Counted from the first letter of the stretch, positions 50,401 through 58,925 are shown. The stretch is DNA of 64,000 bases from UBA1227 sp045642705 (GCA_045642705.1 JAZUJK010000009.1:1-64000), one strand, 5' to 3'. Numbers and translations are program-made. The notes: generated by a model not told the origin, from the sequence alone.

Positions 50401-52890
50401 AACAATTGCAGCTGTTGGATCAGCAGCTGCTGTACCGTTAATGATTTTAACGCCAGATGCGTCAACTGGATCCTCAACTGTATCAGCAATCATATTGTTT
50501 TCAGGAGCATAAGGCTCGAGATATGTCTTAGTTGTTGAGAGACCAGCTGTTGCCTCATCAAACTTACCAAGATTAACTGCTACTGGTACACCATCAGTTA
50601 CGCCATCGGCACCAGCAAGTTCTGATCTTGCTGTATTAACGCTTGCGCCAGCAACTGTTCCCTGTGCTTCGTTATATGCTACGAGACCTGCTACTTTGAT
50701 ATCAGCCTTCTCAGCTACTGCCTTGAAATTGTTATTGTCAGCAGACTCTGATACGATAGCGCCATCTGCAAGTTTAAAGAGTACAACGCCTGTATTAGTA
50801 GCCTTAACATCACCATAGTTATCAGCGGCGATACCTGCTACATAAGAAGCCTTAGCACCCTTCTCATTCTTAGGAGCTACTGTATTAATAAGTGTTACAT
50901 CAACTGCTGATTCGATGTCCTTGATAGTACCATAGTTTACAGCTGCGATTGTTGCTGCAAGTGCATTTGCATCTGCCTCTTTTGCTGTAAGTGTTACAGA
51001 ACCGTCGAGGAACTTCAAGTTCTCAATCTTACCATAGTTGTTGATAAAGATTGCTGCATCTGATGTATCCTTAACATCAATCTTGAGACCGGATACTGTA
51101 TGACCCTGACCAAGGATCGTACCTGTAAATGTATCTATTGGGAGGAAATTAAGTGTTGATTCTGTATCCATGAAGTCAGTTTCTTTTGCAAGACCTTTTG
51201 CGATAACAGCATCCTTATTTGCAAGGATCTGCTCGAGAGTTGCTTCACCATATATTACATCAACAAATTCATAATACGTATTCTCAGGAATTGGATCATC
51301 AATTACAACTTCTGTATCCAAAATATAATCTGGATCACTAAATGTGTAATAATCTTTACCTTCTACAAAAGTTGTATCAGTTGTGAGTTCGTATACATCT
51401 TCACTATTGATATCAATTGCTTCTGAGATTGCCTTCTTATCTGCAGAGGATAGTGCATTATAATATGCATTAGCATTATCATCTGCTGAATATCTTGTTA
51501 CGAAATCGATATCGTTGATTACTTTATAATCAGCCTCAGGATTGTTGCGGACATTATTGAAGTCCTCAGCATTCTTGATTTCATATGGATTATAAATAGT
51601 ACCCTGCTCAAGTTCTGTTGCATTAGCAGGACAGTTCTTAAGAGTTGGGAAAGGATAAACACCTGTGCCAGTTACTGGATCCTTGAAGTTATTACTCTCA
51701 CCTAATACTATAAAGCCTCCAAAGTCAAAAACTTCAGCTTTTACTGGATTATCAAGTGTAAATGTATTGCCTACTACTGGTGCTGCATCAGCTGCGTTTG
51801 TGATATAAGCATAGTCAGCTGAGCCTGCAAAATAATAAGCATCCTCAATATTAGTTTCTTTATCTACTACATATTTACCAACAACACCCGCAGCATTGAT
51901 TGCATTGAGTGAACCTGCTGAGTAAACACGTTCAATTGTAGCGTCCTTAGTTACATAACCAGCAACACCACCAATTGAACCTACGAGTGTAGAATTAACG
52001 ATTGTGCCTGAATAGTAAGCATCTGTGATATTAGCTGTCTTCTCCTTATCAAAGATACTTCCTAAACCTTCTAACAAGGAGCCACCACTAATAAGGCTGC
52101 CAAGAAGTGATGAACTCTCTGTTGTAGCGCCATCAAATCTACCAGCAATACCACCAACGTTAGTATTAGAAAGATTGGTTGCTGCATGAACTGTGATATC
52201 AGCACCACTCCAGCACTCTACTACTTCACCGCAAAGTGAACCTGCGATACCACCAACGTCAGAAGCTGAAATTGGAGATGCGGATTCAACAATAATCTTA
52301 ACGCTGTCTGTTACAGCGCACTTATTGATTGTAGCAATATTAACAGTCTTAGTTGCAGAACCGCCTGAGATACCACCAATAAGTGAAAGAGCATCAAGCT
52401 CAGATGTTGCTGTTGCTGAACCAGCAATAGCACCAACCTTGGCATTGGTTCCACCAACAAAGAATGTTGAATCAGAAACTACGAGTTCATTAACTGTGCC
52501 CTTTAAGAAACCAAAGACACCGATTGAACCGCCCTTGTAAGAAGGGGTCTGATCTTCTGCTGCCGTGTTATCGGTAAAATCGATACCGCTAATTGTGTGG
52601 CCATTACCATTGAATGTACCAGCAAATGCGACAGCGGCTGTATTACCGATTGGTGTCCATGTCTTTCCTGTGAGATCAATGTCTGCTGTAAGTGTTACAG
52701 TTGCAGAATTAGCAGCTGTATCCTTAGTGTCATTGACTCTCTTGGCAAATGCTAAGAGTTCGGATGCAGTACCAATATTGATTTTCTCAGTATCGTCATC
52801 CGCAGCACTTGCGAACAAGAAAGTAGGAACGAGTGTCATGATTAGGACAACCGCCATAATCACGGCTATGATTTTCTTACTTTTCTTCAT
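47425..52890 (-). CDS. Large secreted protein with GLUG-like, FN3/Ig-like and dockerin domains
   Basis: An 1821-residue protein. A signal peptide (1-30) is followed by Gly-rich GLUG-like repeats (GNGHTISGIDF near residue 95, and again near residue 610, GQGHTVSGLKI), then a long stretch of Ig-like and fibronectin III-like modules (for example near residues 1180-1260 and 1440-1530). The last 61 residues are a type I dockerin: GDVDGDGRVWTGDYVAIKN and NYDGDSRVWTSDYVAIKN, two near-identical Ca-binding loops. No glycosidase or other catalytic domain is seen. A dockerin implies docking to a cohesin scaffold; no cohesin is seen here. Confidence 0.87.
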   Translation of the reverse strand: MKKSKKIIAVIMAVVLIMTLVPTFLFASAADDDTEKINIGTASELLAFAKRVNDTKDTAANSATVTLTADIDLTGKTWTPIGNTAAVAFAGTFNGNGHTISGIDFTDNTAAEDQTPSYKGGSIGVFGFLKGTVNELVVSDSTFFVGGTNAKVGAIAGSATATSELDALSLIGGISGGSATKTVNIATINKCAVTDSVKIIVESASPISASDVGGIAGSLCGEVVECWSGADITVHAATNLSNTNVGGIAGRFDGATTESSSLLGSLISGGSLLEGLGSIFDKEKTANITDAYYSGTIVNSTLVGSIGGVAGYVTKDATIERVYSAGSLNAINAAGVVGKYVVDKETNIEDAYYFAGSADYAYITNAADAAPVVGNTFTLDNPVKAEVFDFGGFIVLGESNNFKDPVTGTGVYPFPTLKNCPANATELEQGTIYNPYEIKNAEDFNNVRNNPEADYKVINDIDFVTRYSADDNANAYYNALSSADKKAISEAIDINSEDVYELTTDTTFVEGKDYYTFSDPDYILDTEVVIDDPIPENTYYEFVDVIYGEATLEQILANKDAVIAKGLAKETDFMDTESTLNFLPIDTFTGTILGQGHTVSGLKIDVKDTSDAAIFINNYGKIENLKFLDGSVTLTAKEADANALAATIAAVNYGTIKDIESAVDVTLINTVAPKNEKGAKASYVAGIAADNYGDVKATNTGVVLFKLADGAIVSESADNNNFKAVAEKADIKVAGLVAYNEAQGTVAGASVNTARSELAGADGVTDGVPVAVNLGKFDEATAGLSTTKTYLEPYAPENNMIADTVEDPVDASGVKIINGTAAADPTAAIVPTDESYDNYQLVTIDVADTDGNAYAVKYFRWLKIELEDITVDKTDKFKDEYVVGDQFAADKIAKTFVVKNTDNDTELSYVEGTAKNGYTLAVYTDPSCEAQYKFTGATFEKAGTYYVQLKYGEDWLAAKNTDADREGADIYIAKFEVFDIDKINVTPKYETYMVGQNPLDILDKNTLTVKGTYGNSAAKTTTMSLDKFNYTAEVTQGEATSDVFAEVGKASIVVKYSYEKLDGTTVNVESEPVEVTVVPNDIKVTDLASHVSDDCDESGVKCQEVVLDWASAANDVKYRVVRLNEEKEEDVLASSDALKYTDRNSVAGTEYTYRVYVVVAGEPAYDYATVNATPSYPVSVVATDINNFRSMLGTPISASKFSSQIKVTATYKNETSETLKYSEDSTSAKTFSLNFDKTLDVNVPGEYTGTVTYCGASGKAETVMTSDETPENAIIKVQIVPPTDLTATATYKAYPVDYTLEKFAGTLSVVEKYVYAKNDTYPSFNSTKRLTIDNIDTVILTGYDSSTPAEITVKVEDNTKDINNAATKLTKDVKVRIVPNEPPKTVTATAGDTGINTITWDEVDGAVSYIVRSAEVPEEGDPVFNRIATIKDGTLTYDDENAVPDKEYIYSVSAMIADQETDTKDAEEAVKTVAPISIKAVVDTDKIKTDFALGENFSATYRYITVTAIYDAVDEEENPETREVKYAQAAGGFTYQVDSSEYKSSEAVYEDMDYNIYITYAGSRTYKDADIGSYTVTVHPVDKISASLKTKKFDLGVTMEEILDELTVKSTSNSKTTATDSYEIINLDDIDLDTAGEKEFEIVFLPDGQNKPIDEETWIKTTVTFTIYDNSKIAAASDSGMEREKLDGIDMDCLVVNLDDITGIKSTNFKNDELINDASKIKFFKADGTTELKSTEKVGTGCIIRLYDDDKNVKDEVTVLVMGDVDGDGRVWTGDYVAIKNHIMEETLITDPLKTIAANYDGDSRVWTSDYVAIKNRIMDN

Positions 52891-52926
52891 AGGTTTTTCC
52901 TCCCCTACGCGTAATTATACAGTTTT

Positions 52927-52955
52927 ATTATATATAATTATAATAATACAGTCAA
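52927..52955 (-). promoter_or_regulatory. Promoter for the surface-protein operon
   Basis: Minus strand: TTGACT (52955-52950), 17 bases, TATAAT (52932-52927), followed by GGGGAGG and the start codon at 52890. Confidence 0.75.
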
Positions 52956-52997
52956 TTATATTTAGAGGGTTTTTGTATGTTTTTAATAAAAAAATTA

Positions 52998-53022
52998 AGG
53001 GGTAGCGGAAATCGCTACCCCT
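52998..53022 (-). terminator. Terminator after the ftsEX operon
   Basis: AGGGGTAGCG, five-base loop, CGCTACCCCT; the minus strand continues TAATTTTTTTATT. It ends the ftsE-ftsX-hydrolase-S41 transcript. Confidence 0.87.
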
Positions 53023-53034
53023 CTATAAAAAATG

Positions 53035-54237
53035 TTAGTCAATATTGAATATTTCGAGCGCTTTTTGGATATGTGGATCATCCGCATCCGACATAATTCC
53101 TATCTGGGCAGTCTGATCTGCCGTGAGTTTTACAACATGATTTGGTTTCAGTCCAACACCATTGTAACTCTCACTTGTATATGGTTTAATTCCTGCAACT
53201 GTTAGGACAGCAGCATCTCCATTGGAGAGTCTGCGTACCTCCTGTAAGGTGCAGACACCAGCGGTTTTAGTACCGATGAGTTCTGCTTTGCCAAAGTCGC
53301 GCAAATCGCATGCAAAGAGCTCAGCAGGTCCCTTCGTTGCGCCATTTACAAGGACAAGCATAGGCAAAACTATGCAGTCGGAATCAGATGGATAAGTGTC
53401 AATTGTCTCGCCATTTTTATCAATAATTGTGGCCATTGCAGCTGTTCCATCAGTTGCTACTGGAACCAAAATATCGAGTATTTCTGTCGCATATTCTATG
53501 CTGCCCTCTGAGCAATTTCGAACGTCGAAAACGACCGCTTTACAGCCTGCTTTCTGAAGTTCATCCATAGCATCATCGAACTGAGAAACAGCATTTTGAT
53601 AGAAGGCAGAAATTGATACAATTCCGACAGATCCTATCATTCTATATGATACAGAAGTTGCGCTATATCCCATGACCAAATTAACTGTTTTGGAGGTTGA
53701 ATCATGCTTGACTGTAACATAGACAGAAGCCAGTCTCTCGCCCTCCAAATTGTTCATGAGTTCTACGCTATTTTCCTCAGTAACATTGGTATCTCCGACC
53801 TTAGTAATCTCATCGCCAGGCTTAATTCCAGCAGCCTCAGCTGGGGAATTTTTAGCCACTGCGGAGATGTATAAATTGTCCGTCTCAGAGTTGTAAGTGC
53901 AGCTAATTCCAGTGCCTGACATCTTGCCTTGCATACGGTTCTGATATGTTACATATTCGTCCGCTGACAAGTAGAAAGATGCCGGGTCACCGAGGCCTTC
54001 AATATAACCCTTAACGCTACCTGCATTTACATTTTCAGACTTAACATCCAAGTAGAAATCCTTACGTACAATCTCATCGATTTTAGCGATTCCATCGTAC
54101 ATAGAAGACCTACTTGCAAGGTCACTTATAAGATTGTTATATACGCTCATTGAGACCTTCATAGTGATTGCGATTGTAGCAGCAATCACTATAAAAAGTA
54201 CAGCAAGAGCAGATCCAAGAGGAATTTTCTTAGTCAT
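53035..54237 (-). CDS. S41 (C-terminal processing) peptidase homologue lacking both catalytic residues
   Basis: A 400-residue protein: a membrane anchor (residues 8-32), a PDZ domain (about 105-190, GISCTYNSETDNLYISAV, AAGIKPGDEI) and an S41 fold. In active members VLVNGGSASASE and TFGKG hold the Ser-Lys dyad 25 residues apart; here the blocks read VLVNGATKGPAE and TAGVC, so the Ser position is Gly303 and the Lys position is Val328. Both are lost, although the fold motifs and spacing are kept. It is probably a catalytically dead PDZ adaptor, the last gene of the FtsEX operon. It starts 16 bases after the hydrolase gene. Confidence 0.85.
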   Translation of the reverse strand: MTKKIPLGSALAVLFIVIAATIAITMKVSMSVYNNLISDLASRSSMYDGIAKIDEIVRKDFYLDVKSENVNAGSVKGYIEGLGDPASFYLSADEYVTYQNRMQGKMSGTGISCTYNSETDNLYISAVAKNSPAEAAGIKPGDEITKVGDTNVTEENSVELMNNLEGERLASVYVTVKHDSTSKTVNLVMGYSATSVSYRMIGSVGIVSISAFYQNAVSQFDDAMDELQKAGCKAVVFDVRNCSEGSIEYATEILDILVPVATDGTAAMATIIDKNGETIDTYPSDSDCIVLPMLVLVNGATKGPAELFACDLRDFGKAELIGTKTAGVCTLQEVRRLSNGDAAVLTVAGIKPYTSESYNGVGLKPNHVVKLTADQTAQIGIMSDADDPHIQKALEIFNID

Positions 54238-54253
54238 ATAAGCTCCTTATAGA

Positions 54254-55519
54254 TTACTTGTGAACATAAGCAGATGGGTTCTTTCTAGCACCATTTATAC
54301 GTACTTCGAAATGGAGATGGTAACCGGTTGAGTGACCAGTTGTACCAACTGAACCAATCTTGTCTCCCTGCTTTACACGGTCGCCCTTTTTTACAAGAAC
54401 TTTGTTAAGGTGAGCATAGAGAGTTGTATATCCATTACCATTATCAATGATGATAAATCTACCATAACTACCATAGCTACCGCTACAGCAAGTATAGTGC
54501 TTAGGGAAATTATGTGAACAGCTAGAATCCGCCATAATAACAACGCCATCAGCTGCTGCGAGAACGCTTGAATTAGATGGTGCTGCAATATCAATACCAC
54601 CATGAAGTTTTGTTTTACCATCGAGTGTTCTTGTACCATAAGGTGAAGAAATACGAGATGAAGAACTTGCAACTGGCCAGATAAATCCATCAGGATTGCC
54701 TTCGAAAGTAGAAGGCTTACCTCTCAAGATTTCATCAATTTCAGATGCAGCTCTATCCATGATTTTCTCACGGTCAATTTCAAGTTGCTGAAGCTGCTTA
54801 TCCTTAGAACTAAGTGATCTAATATATGATTCGAGCTTCTTAACCTTCTGGTCAACAACAGCCTTATTAGCCTTGATTTCAGCCTGTGCTGCTACGATAT
54901 CATCCTTAGAAGCCTGGAGAGTGATCTTGTCCTCTTCAAGTTCCTTGATGAGTTTATCAAGGTCAGCAATTTCAGCCTTGAGACCTGCGATCATATCGCT
55001 GTCGTGCTTGGCAATACGAGCAGCAAGCTCGATTCCATTGATGAGGTCCTCAAATGAATCTGCTTCAAAAATAAGTTCTATTGTAGATGTATTTCCAGCC
55101 ATATACATGGCACGCATACGCTGACCAAGGAGTTCCTGTGTCTCCTCAATCTTGGCTCTCTGCTTGGAAATCTTGGCATCAGTTTCTTTAATCTGAGCAT
55201 TGAGAATAGAAATCTGCGAGTTCAAGTTATTAATCTGCTTCTGATATGAAGAAATCTCAGACTGGAGTGCCTCAACCTCTCTCTGAAGAGGTGCTGCGAG
55301 TTCCTTAGTATCCTTGATTTCGCCCTCAATTTCTTTACGTTTAGCCTTGGAATCGGCTATCTCTTTTTTATACTTTTCATTCTGTGCTTCAAGTTCTGCA
55401 ATTCTTGCTTTTGCCTCTTCTGAGAGCTTTGTTGTCTCCTCTGCATATACAGGAAAGGCACAAGAAATCGCAAATATAATAGCAAAGAATAAAGCTACTA
55501 TTTTCTTAGTCGTTGTCAT
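54254..55519 (-). CDS. PcsB/EnvC-like murein hydrolase with coiled coil and M23 domain
   Basis: About 421 residues from the ATG at 55519, which sits inside the 3' end of ftsX with GGAAG upstream. A signal peptide (about 1-26) precedes a long coiled coil (about 35-260, typical of EnvC/PcsB partners of FtsEX) and a C-terminal LytM/M23 peptidase. The zinc ligands are present: HGGIDIAAP (HxxxD) and HLHFEVRING (HxH). An inserted Cys-rich loop (SSCSHNFPKHYTCCSGS) is unusual. It should cleave peptidoglycan cross-links when FtsEX activates it. Confidence 0.9.
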   Translation of the reverse strand: MTTTKKIVALFFAIIFAISCAFPVYAEETTKLSEEAKARIAELEAQNEKYKKEIADSKAKRKEIEGEIKDTKELAAPLQREVEALQSEISSYQKQINNLNSQISILNAQIKETDAKISKQRAKIEETQELLGQRMRAMYMAGNTSTIELIFEADSFEDLINGIELAARIAKHDSDMIAGLKAEIADLDKLIKELEEDKITLQASKDDIVAAQAEIKANKAVVDQKVKKLESYIRSLSSKDKQLQQLEIDREKIMDRAASEIDEILRGKPSTFEGNPDGFIWPVASSSSRISSPYGTRTLDGKTKLHGGIDIAAPSNSSVLAAADGVVIMADSSCSHNFPKHYTCCSGSYGSYGRFIIIDNGNGYTTLYAHLNKVLVKKGDRVKQGDKIGSVGTTGHSTGYHLHFEVRINGARKNPSAYVHK

Positions 55520-56447
55520 TAGAAACCACACTTCCTTGTTCTTTCAAGTATCTTGTCATTGAGAAGATACTTCCGAATACACCAGCACATACGCCTATTG
55601 CGATAAATGCTCCGAGCATTGGCAATGCATATGGCAAGAAAGAAATTGCCTGCGAGCCAAAGAGTGTAAAAATTGTGCTAAATTGACTCATTGCGAGTTG
55701 ATATAGACCAAATACAAGTGCAAGTGATACAGCACCTGAAATGATGCCAATAACAACACCTTCGATTATGAATGGCCAACGGATGAACCAGTTTGTTGCA
55801 CCTACGGCCTTCATAATGCTAATCTCGAGTCGCCTGTTATACATTGTAACTCTTACAGTATTAGCGATGATGAAAAGGCTTACTGCAAGAAGCATTATGA
55901 TAATTCCGAGACTGATATATGTAACACCAGTTCTAACCTGACGAATCTGGTTTGCGAGGTCACTGTTACCGCGTACGCTCTGTACGTTTTCTACAGTGCC
56001 GAGCATCTTGAGAACGTTATCATAATCTATCAAATTATCAAGAGTTACTTTGTAAGAATCCGGCATAGGATTTTCCTTGAGTCCGTTGAGCAATGCTGCG
56101 TCCTCGCCCATTGATTCGAGCTGTGCTTTATAAGCCTCATCCTTGGATACGAAATCAGCAGAGCCAACATTTGGAATCATGCGGATGTCCTGGCCAGCCT
56201 TATTTATCTGATCATCTGAAAGTTTATCATTGAGATAAACCATAATTACGTTCTGGTCCTCTACATTTTCAAGCATTGCATTTACATTTACGAAAAGCAT
56301 AATTGCAATACCGATAAGTACGAGACATGATGTCAATACTGCAACAGATGCAATTGACATCAGTCTGTTGGACCAGACATTTTGAACGCCTTCCTTAGTA
56401 AGATATGATATGGAGGCTCTTTTATGACGTGTTTTTCCTTCAGCCAT
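55506..56447 (-). CDS. ftsX: Cell division protein FtsX
   Basis: A 313-residue membrane protein with four helices and a large extracellular loop (about residues 60-170) between the first two. The N-terminus is cytoplasmic (RASISYLTKEGVQNVWSNRLMS). FtsX couples ATP hydrolysis by FtsE to activation of an extracellular murein hydrolase. The gene lies two bases after the ftsE stop and overlaps the hydrolase gene by 14 bases. Length and order match the Gram-positive FtsEX module. Confidence 0.93.
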   Translation of the reverse strand: MAEGKTRHKRASISYLTKEGVQNVWSNRLMSIASVAVLTSCLVLIGIAIMLFVNVNAMLENVEDQNVIMVYLNDKLSDDQINKAGQDIRMIPNVGSADFVSKDEAYKAQLESMGEDAALLNGLKENPMPDSYKVTLDNLIDYDNVLKMLGTVENVQSVRGNSDLANQIRQVRTGVTYISLGIIIMLLAVSLFIIANTVRVTMYNRRLEISIMKAVGATNWFIRWPFIIEGVVIGIISGAVSLALVFGLYQLAMSQFSTIFTLFGSQAISFLPYALPMLGAFIAIGVCAGVFGSIFSMTRYLKEQGSVVSNDND

Positions 56448-56449
56448 TT

Positions 56450-57643
56450 CTATACCTCCTCATTCGTATCTTCAAAATATTTGGAATAATCAACGCCGTC
56501 TATTGTTGCAAATGGGCTCTGCTCTGGCTCCGAGGCTGGAACTGGAGTTGTAGCGAAAGTCTGAGCCACAGCTGGAGCTGGCGCCTCTGGTGCTGGCGCT
56601 GGCGCTGGGGCTGGTGCCTCTGGCGCTACAATGTCAGCCGGTACAGCTACGTTGATTACTGAAGATATAGTTTCATTGCTCTGGTCAAGTTCTGCAAAAG
56701 AGGTAATCTGCTGTGCCGGCTCTGATGCAGCCTCGACTGTTGCCACAAATGACTGTACAGGATCTGGCTCTGGTGCCGGTTGCTGTACAGGCGCTGGTAT
56801 TTTGATTGTTACAGGAATAGGTTTGTGTTCCGGTTCGTCCTGTGCTGCAGCTACTTTGGCAGCAATCTGCTGAGCGATTTCATCGACCTCAACATCTATT
56901 GCACTTTCGAGCTCGTCAGGAAGAGTATTTTCATCCATTGGCTTGTAACCAGTGGTCTCATCATATGAGAGTTCACTGCCGGATGCCGTATCAGAAATAA
57001 CCTGTCCGTGGTCAATAACTACGATTCTATGGTTGAATTTCTTAACAAGTTCGTGCTCATGAGTAACCATGATAATTGTTGTACCGTTCTCATTGATATG
57101 ATTGAGAAGATCAACAATTTCATATGACATCTCAGGGTCGATATTACCTGTTGGCTCATCGGCGATGATTGTATTAGCATTGTTGACAAGTGCACGGGCA
57201 AGAGCAACTCTCTGCTGCTCACCACCGGAGATTTCATTAGGCATTGAGCGCGCCTTGTTCTGAAGACCTACGAGGCTGAGAACATATGGTACTCTCTTTC
57301 TAATCTCTTTTTCGTTAGCACCAATAACGCGCATTGCGAATGCAACATTATCATATACTGTCATATTTGGAATCAGGCGGAAGTCCTGAAATACAATTCC
57401 CATTGTACGGCGGAAATAAGGAATCTCCTTATCTGTCATACGTGTAAGATCGAAATTATTTATCATGATAGTTCCGGATGTTGGAACTTCTTCACGCATA
57501 ATAGTTTTTAAGAAAGTACTTTTTCCGGAACCAGATGCACCAACTATGAAGACGAACTCGCCACGCTCAATGCGCAGGTTTACGCCCTTCAGTGCTTCTG
57601 TACCATTGTCGTACTTCTTGTAAACGTTTTTAAATTCAATCAC
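56450..57643 (-). CDS. ftsE: FtsE ATPase with an extra Pro/Ala/Glu-rich C-terminal tail
   Basis: 397 residues starting from GTG. Residues 1-228 are a complete FtsE ATPase: Walker A GASGSGKST, signature ISGGEQQRV, Walker B IIADEPTGN, and THEHELVKKF. The next 170 residues are not found in normal FtsE (about 228 residues): an acidic stretch, then Pro/Ala/Glu/Val-rich low-complexity sequence, ending in a short conserved-looking FATIDGVDYSKYFED segment. The tail would lie in the cytoplasm and might bind FtsZ or other septal partners. AGGAG lies 12 bases before the GTG. Confidence 0.9.
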   Translation of the reverse strand: MIEFKNVYKKYDNGTEALKGVNLRIERGEFVFIVGASGSGKSTFLKTIMREEVPTSGTIMINNFDLTRMTDKEIPYFRRTMGIVFQDFRLIPNMTVYDNVAFAMRVIGANEKEIRKRVPYVLSLVGLQNKARSMPNEISGGEQQRVALARALVNNANTIIADEPTGNIDPEMSYEIVDLLNHINENGTTIIMVTHEHELVKKFNHRIVVIDHGQVISDTASGSELSYDETTGYKPMDENTLPDELESAIDVEVDEIAQQIAAKVAAAQDEPEHKPIPVTIKIPAPVQQPAPEPDPVQSFVATVEAASEPAQQITSFAELDQSNETISSVINVAVPADIVAPEAPAPAPAPAPEAPAPAVAQTFATTPVPASEPEQSPFATIDGVDYSKYFEDTNEEV

Positions 57644-57674
57644 GTTTTTGCACTGCTCCTTAGCATAAAAAATA

Positions 57675-57708
57675 AGACTGTATTAGCGTAGTAATACTAA
57701 TACAGTCT
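57675..57708 (-). terminator. Hairpin with T-tract between the PucR-type gene and ftsE
   Basis: AGACTGTATTAG / CTAATACAGTCT, 12 base pairs, ten-base loop; the minus strand continues TATTTTTTATG. It can end the PucR-type transcript, but its first arm also lies at the predicted start of the ftsE transcript, so it may act as an attenuator. Confidence 0.7.
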
Positions 57709-57710
57709 AT

Positions 57711-57739
57711 ATTATACCATATAATAATAAAATTTGTAA
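57711..57739 (-). promoter_or_regulatory. Promoter for the ftsEX operon
   Basis: Minus strand: TTACAA (57739-57734), 17 bases ending in TGG, TATAAT (57716-57711), an extended -10. Two direct repeats of TTTGTAAC (plus strand, 57733-57740 and 57744-57751) cover the -35 region. Confidence 0.6.
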
Positions 57740-57807
57740 CTGTTTTGTAACCAAAATCCAAATTTCGTGCTATTGCACAAAATCGAACACAATATTTAGT
57801 GTTTTAA

Positions 57808-58893
57808 TTAGAATTTTGTTGGATTAGAGTCGAGATACTTCTTAACCATGAGAGCTACTTTAAATACGATTGCATCATCAAATTCACGTAGATCAAGTCC
57901 TGTGAACTTCTTGATTTTCTCAAGACGATATACAAGAGTATTTCTGTGAACGAAGAGTTTACGTGATGTCTCTGATACGTTCAAGTTGTTCTCAAAGAAC
58001 TTCTGGATAGTAAAGAGTGTCTCCTGATCGAGATTGTCGATTGAGCCACGCTTGAATACTTCCTGAAGGAACATCTCACAGAGTGTTGTTGGGAGCTGAT
58101 AGATAAGACGTGCAATACCGAGATTGTCATAACTTACGATATTCTTCTCTGTATCAAACACCTTGCCTACTTCAAGTGCAACCTGTGCTTCCTTGAGTGA
58201 ACGTGACAAGTCACGGATACCTACTACTGTTGAGCCGATACCAACAAGAGCGTTGCTATAGAACTCTGTATTGAGAGCATCGCAGATAGAATTAGCGAGT
58301 TTCTCAAGATCCTTGGAATCGATTCCAACCTTAACTTCCTTGACAAGAGCAATATCTGTCTCGCTTATGCTTATAACGAAGTCCTTGTTCTTGTCTGGGA
58401 AGAGATTCTGAATTACATCAAATACAGATGCATCCTCATGTCCTGTGATTCTAATGAGAAGAACAACACGGGTAGCATCATTGTTGAAACGAAGTTCGCG
58501 AGCCTTGACATAGATATCACCAGGAAGAATATTATCGAGGATAACATTCTTAACGAAGTTACTTCTGTCATATTTCTCATCATAGAACTGCTTGATGCTA
58601 GAGAGTGAAACTGAAAGGATTCTAGCATACTTATCAGCAAGATCATCATCGCCTGTTACGAATACTGCATATTCGTGACGGAGATGAGAGCCAAAAGTCA
58701 AATATGTAACACCATCGAGACAGATAGTCTCGTTGGTTGAAAATATGTCTGAAACATTTACGCCAATCTGCTCACCGATTTTTTCGAGTTCGCTGCATGA
58801 GATAATTGAACCTGTCTCATCAACGACACCGACAATTCTATCGATAGCCTCACGCATCTGGTGTATTACGCCTTGAAACAATCTATTCGACAT
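57808..58893 (-). CDS. PucR/CdaR-type transcriptional regulator
   Basis: About 361 residues from the ATG at 58893 (AAGGGGTG upstream). The N-terminal part (about 1-120) looks like a sensing domain (IVGVVDETGSIISCSE), and the middle resembles the GGDEF-like CdaR domain (YDNLGIARLIYQLP). The C-terminal helix-turn-helix is LNVSETSRKLFVHRNTLVYRLEKIKKFTGLDL, the PucR hallmark. Such regulators control purine, sugar diacid or amino acid genes; the ligand is unclear. The gene is monocistronic, and its own promoter overlaps an inverted repeat. Confidence 0.87.
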   Translation of the reverse strand: MSNRLFQGVIHQMREAIDRIVGVVDETGSIISCSELEKIGEQIGVNVSDIFSTNETICLDGVTYLTFGSHLRHEYAVFVTGDDDLADKYARILSVSLSSIKQFYDEKYDRSNFVKNVILDNILPGDIYVKARELRFNNDATRVVLLIRITGHEDASVFDVIQNLFPDKNKDFVISISETDIALVKEVKVGIDSKDLEKLANSICDALNTEFYSNALVGIGSTVVGIRDLSRSLKEAQVALEVGKVFDTEKNIVSYDNLGIARLIYQLPTTLCEMFLQEVFKRGSIDNLDQETLFTIQKFFENNLNVSETSRKLFVHRNTLVYRLEKIKKFTGLDLREFDDAIVFKVALMVKKYLDSNPTKF

Positions 58894-58925
58894 ATCGCGC
58901 ACCCCTTTTGTGCATTTTTTCTAAA

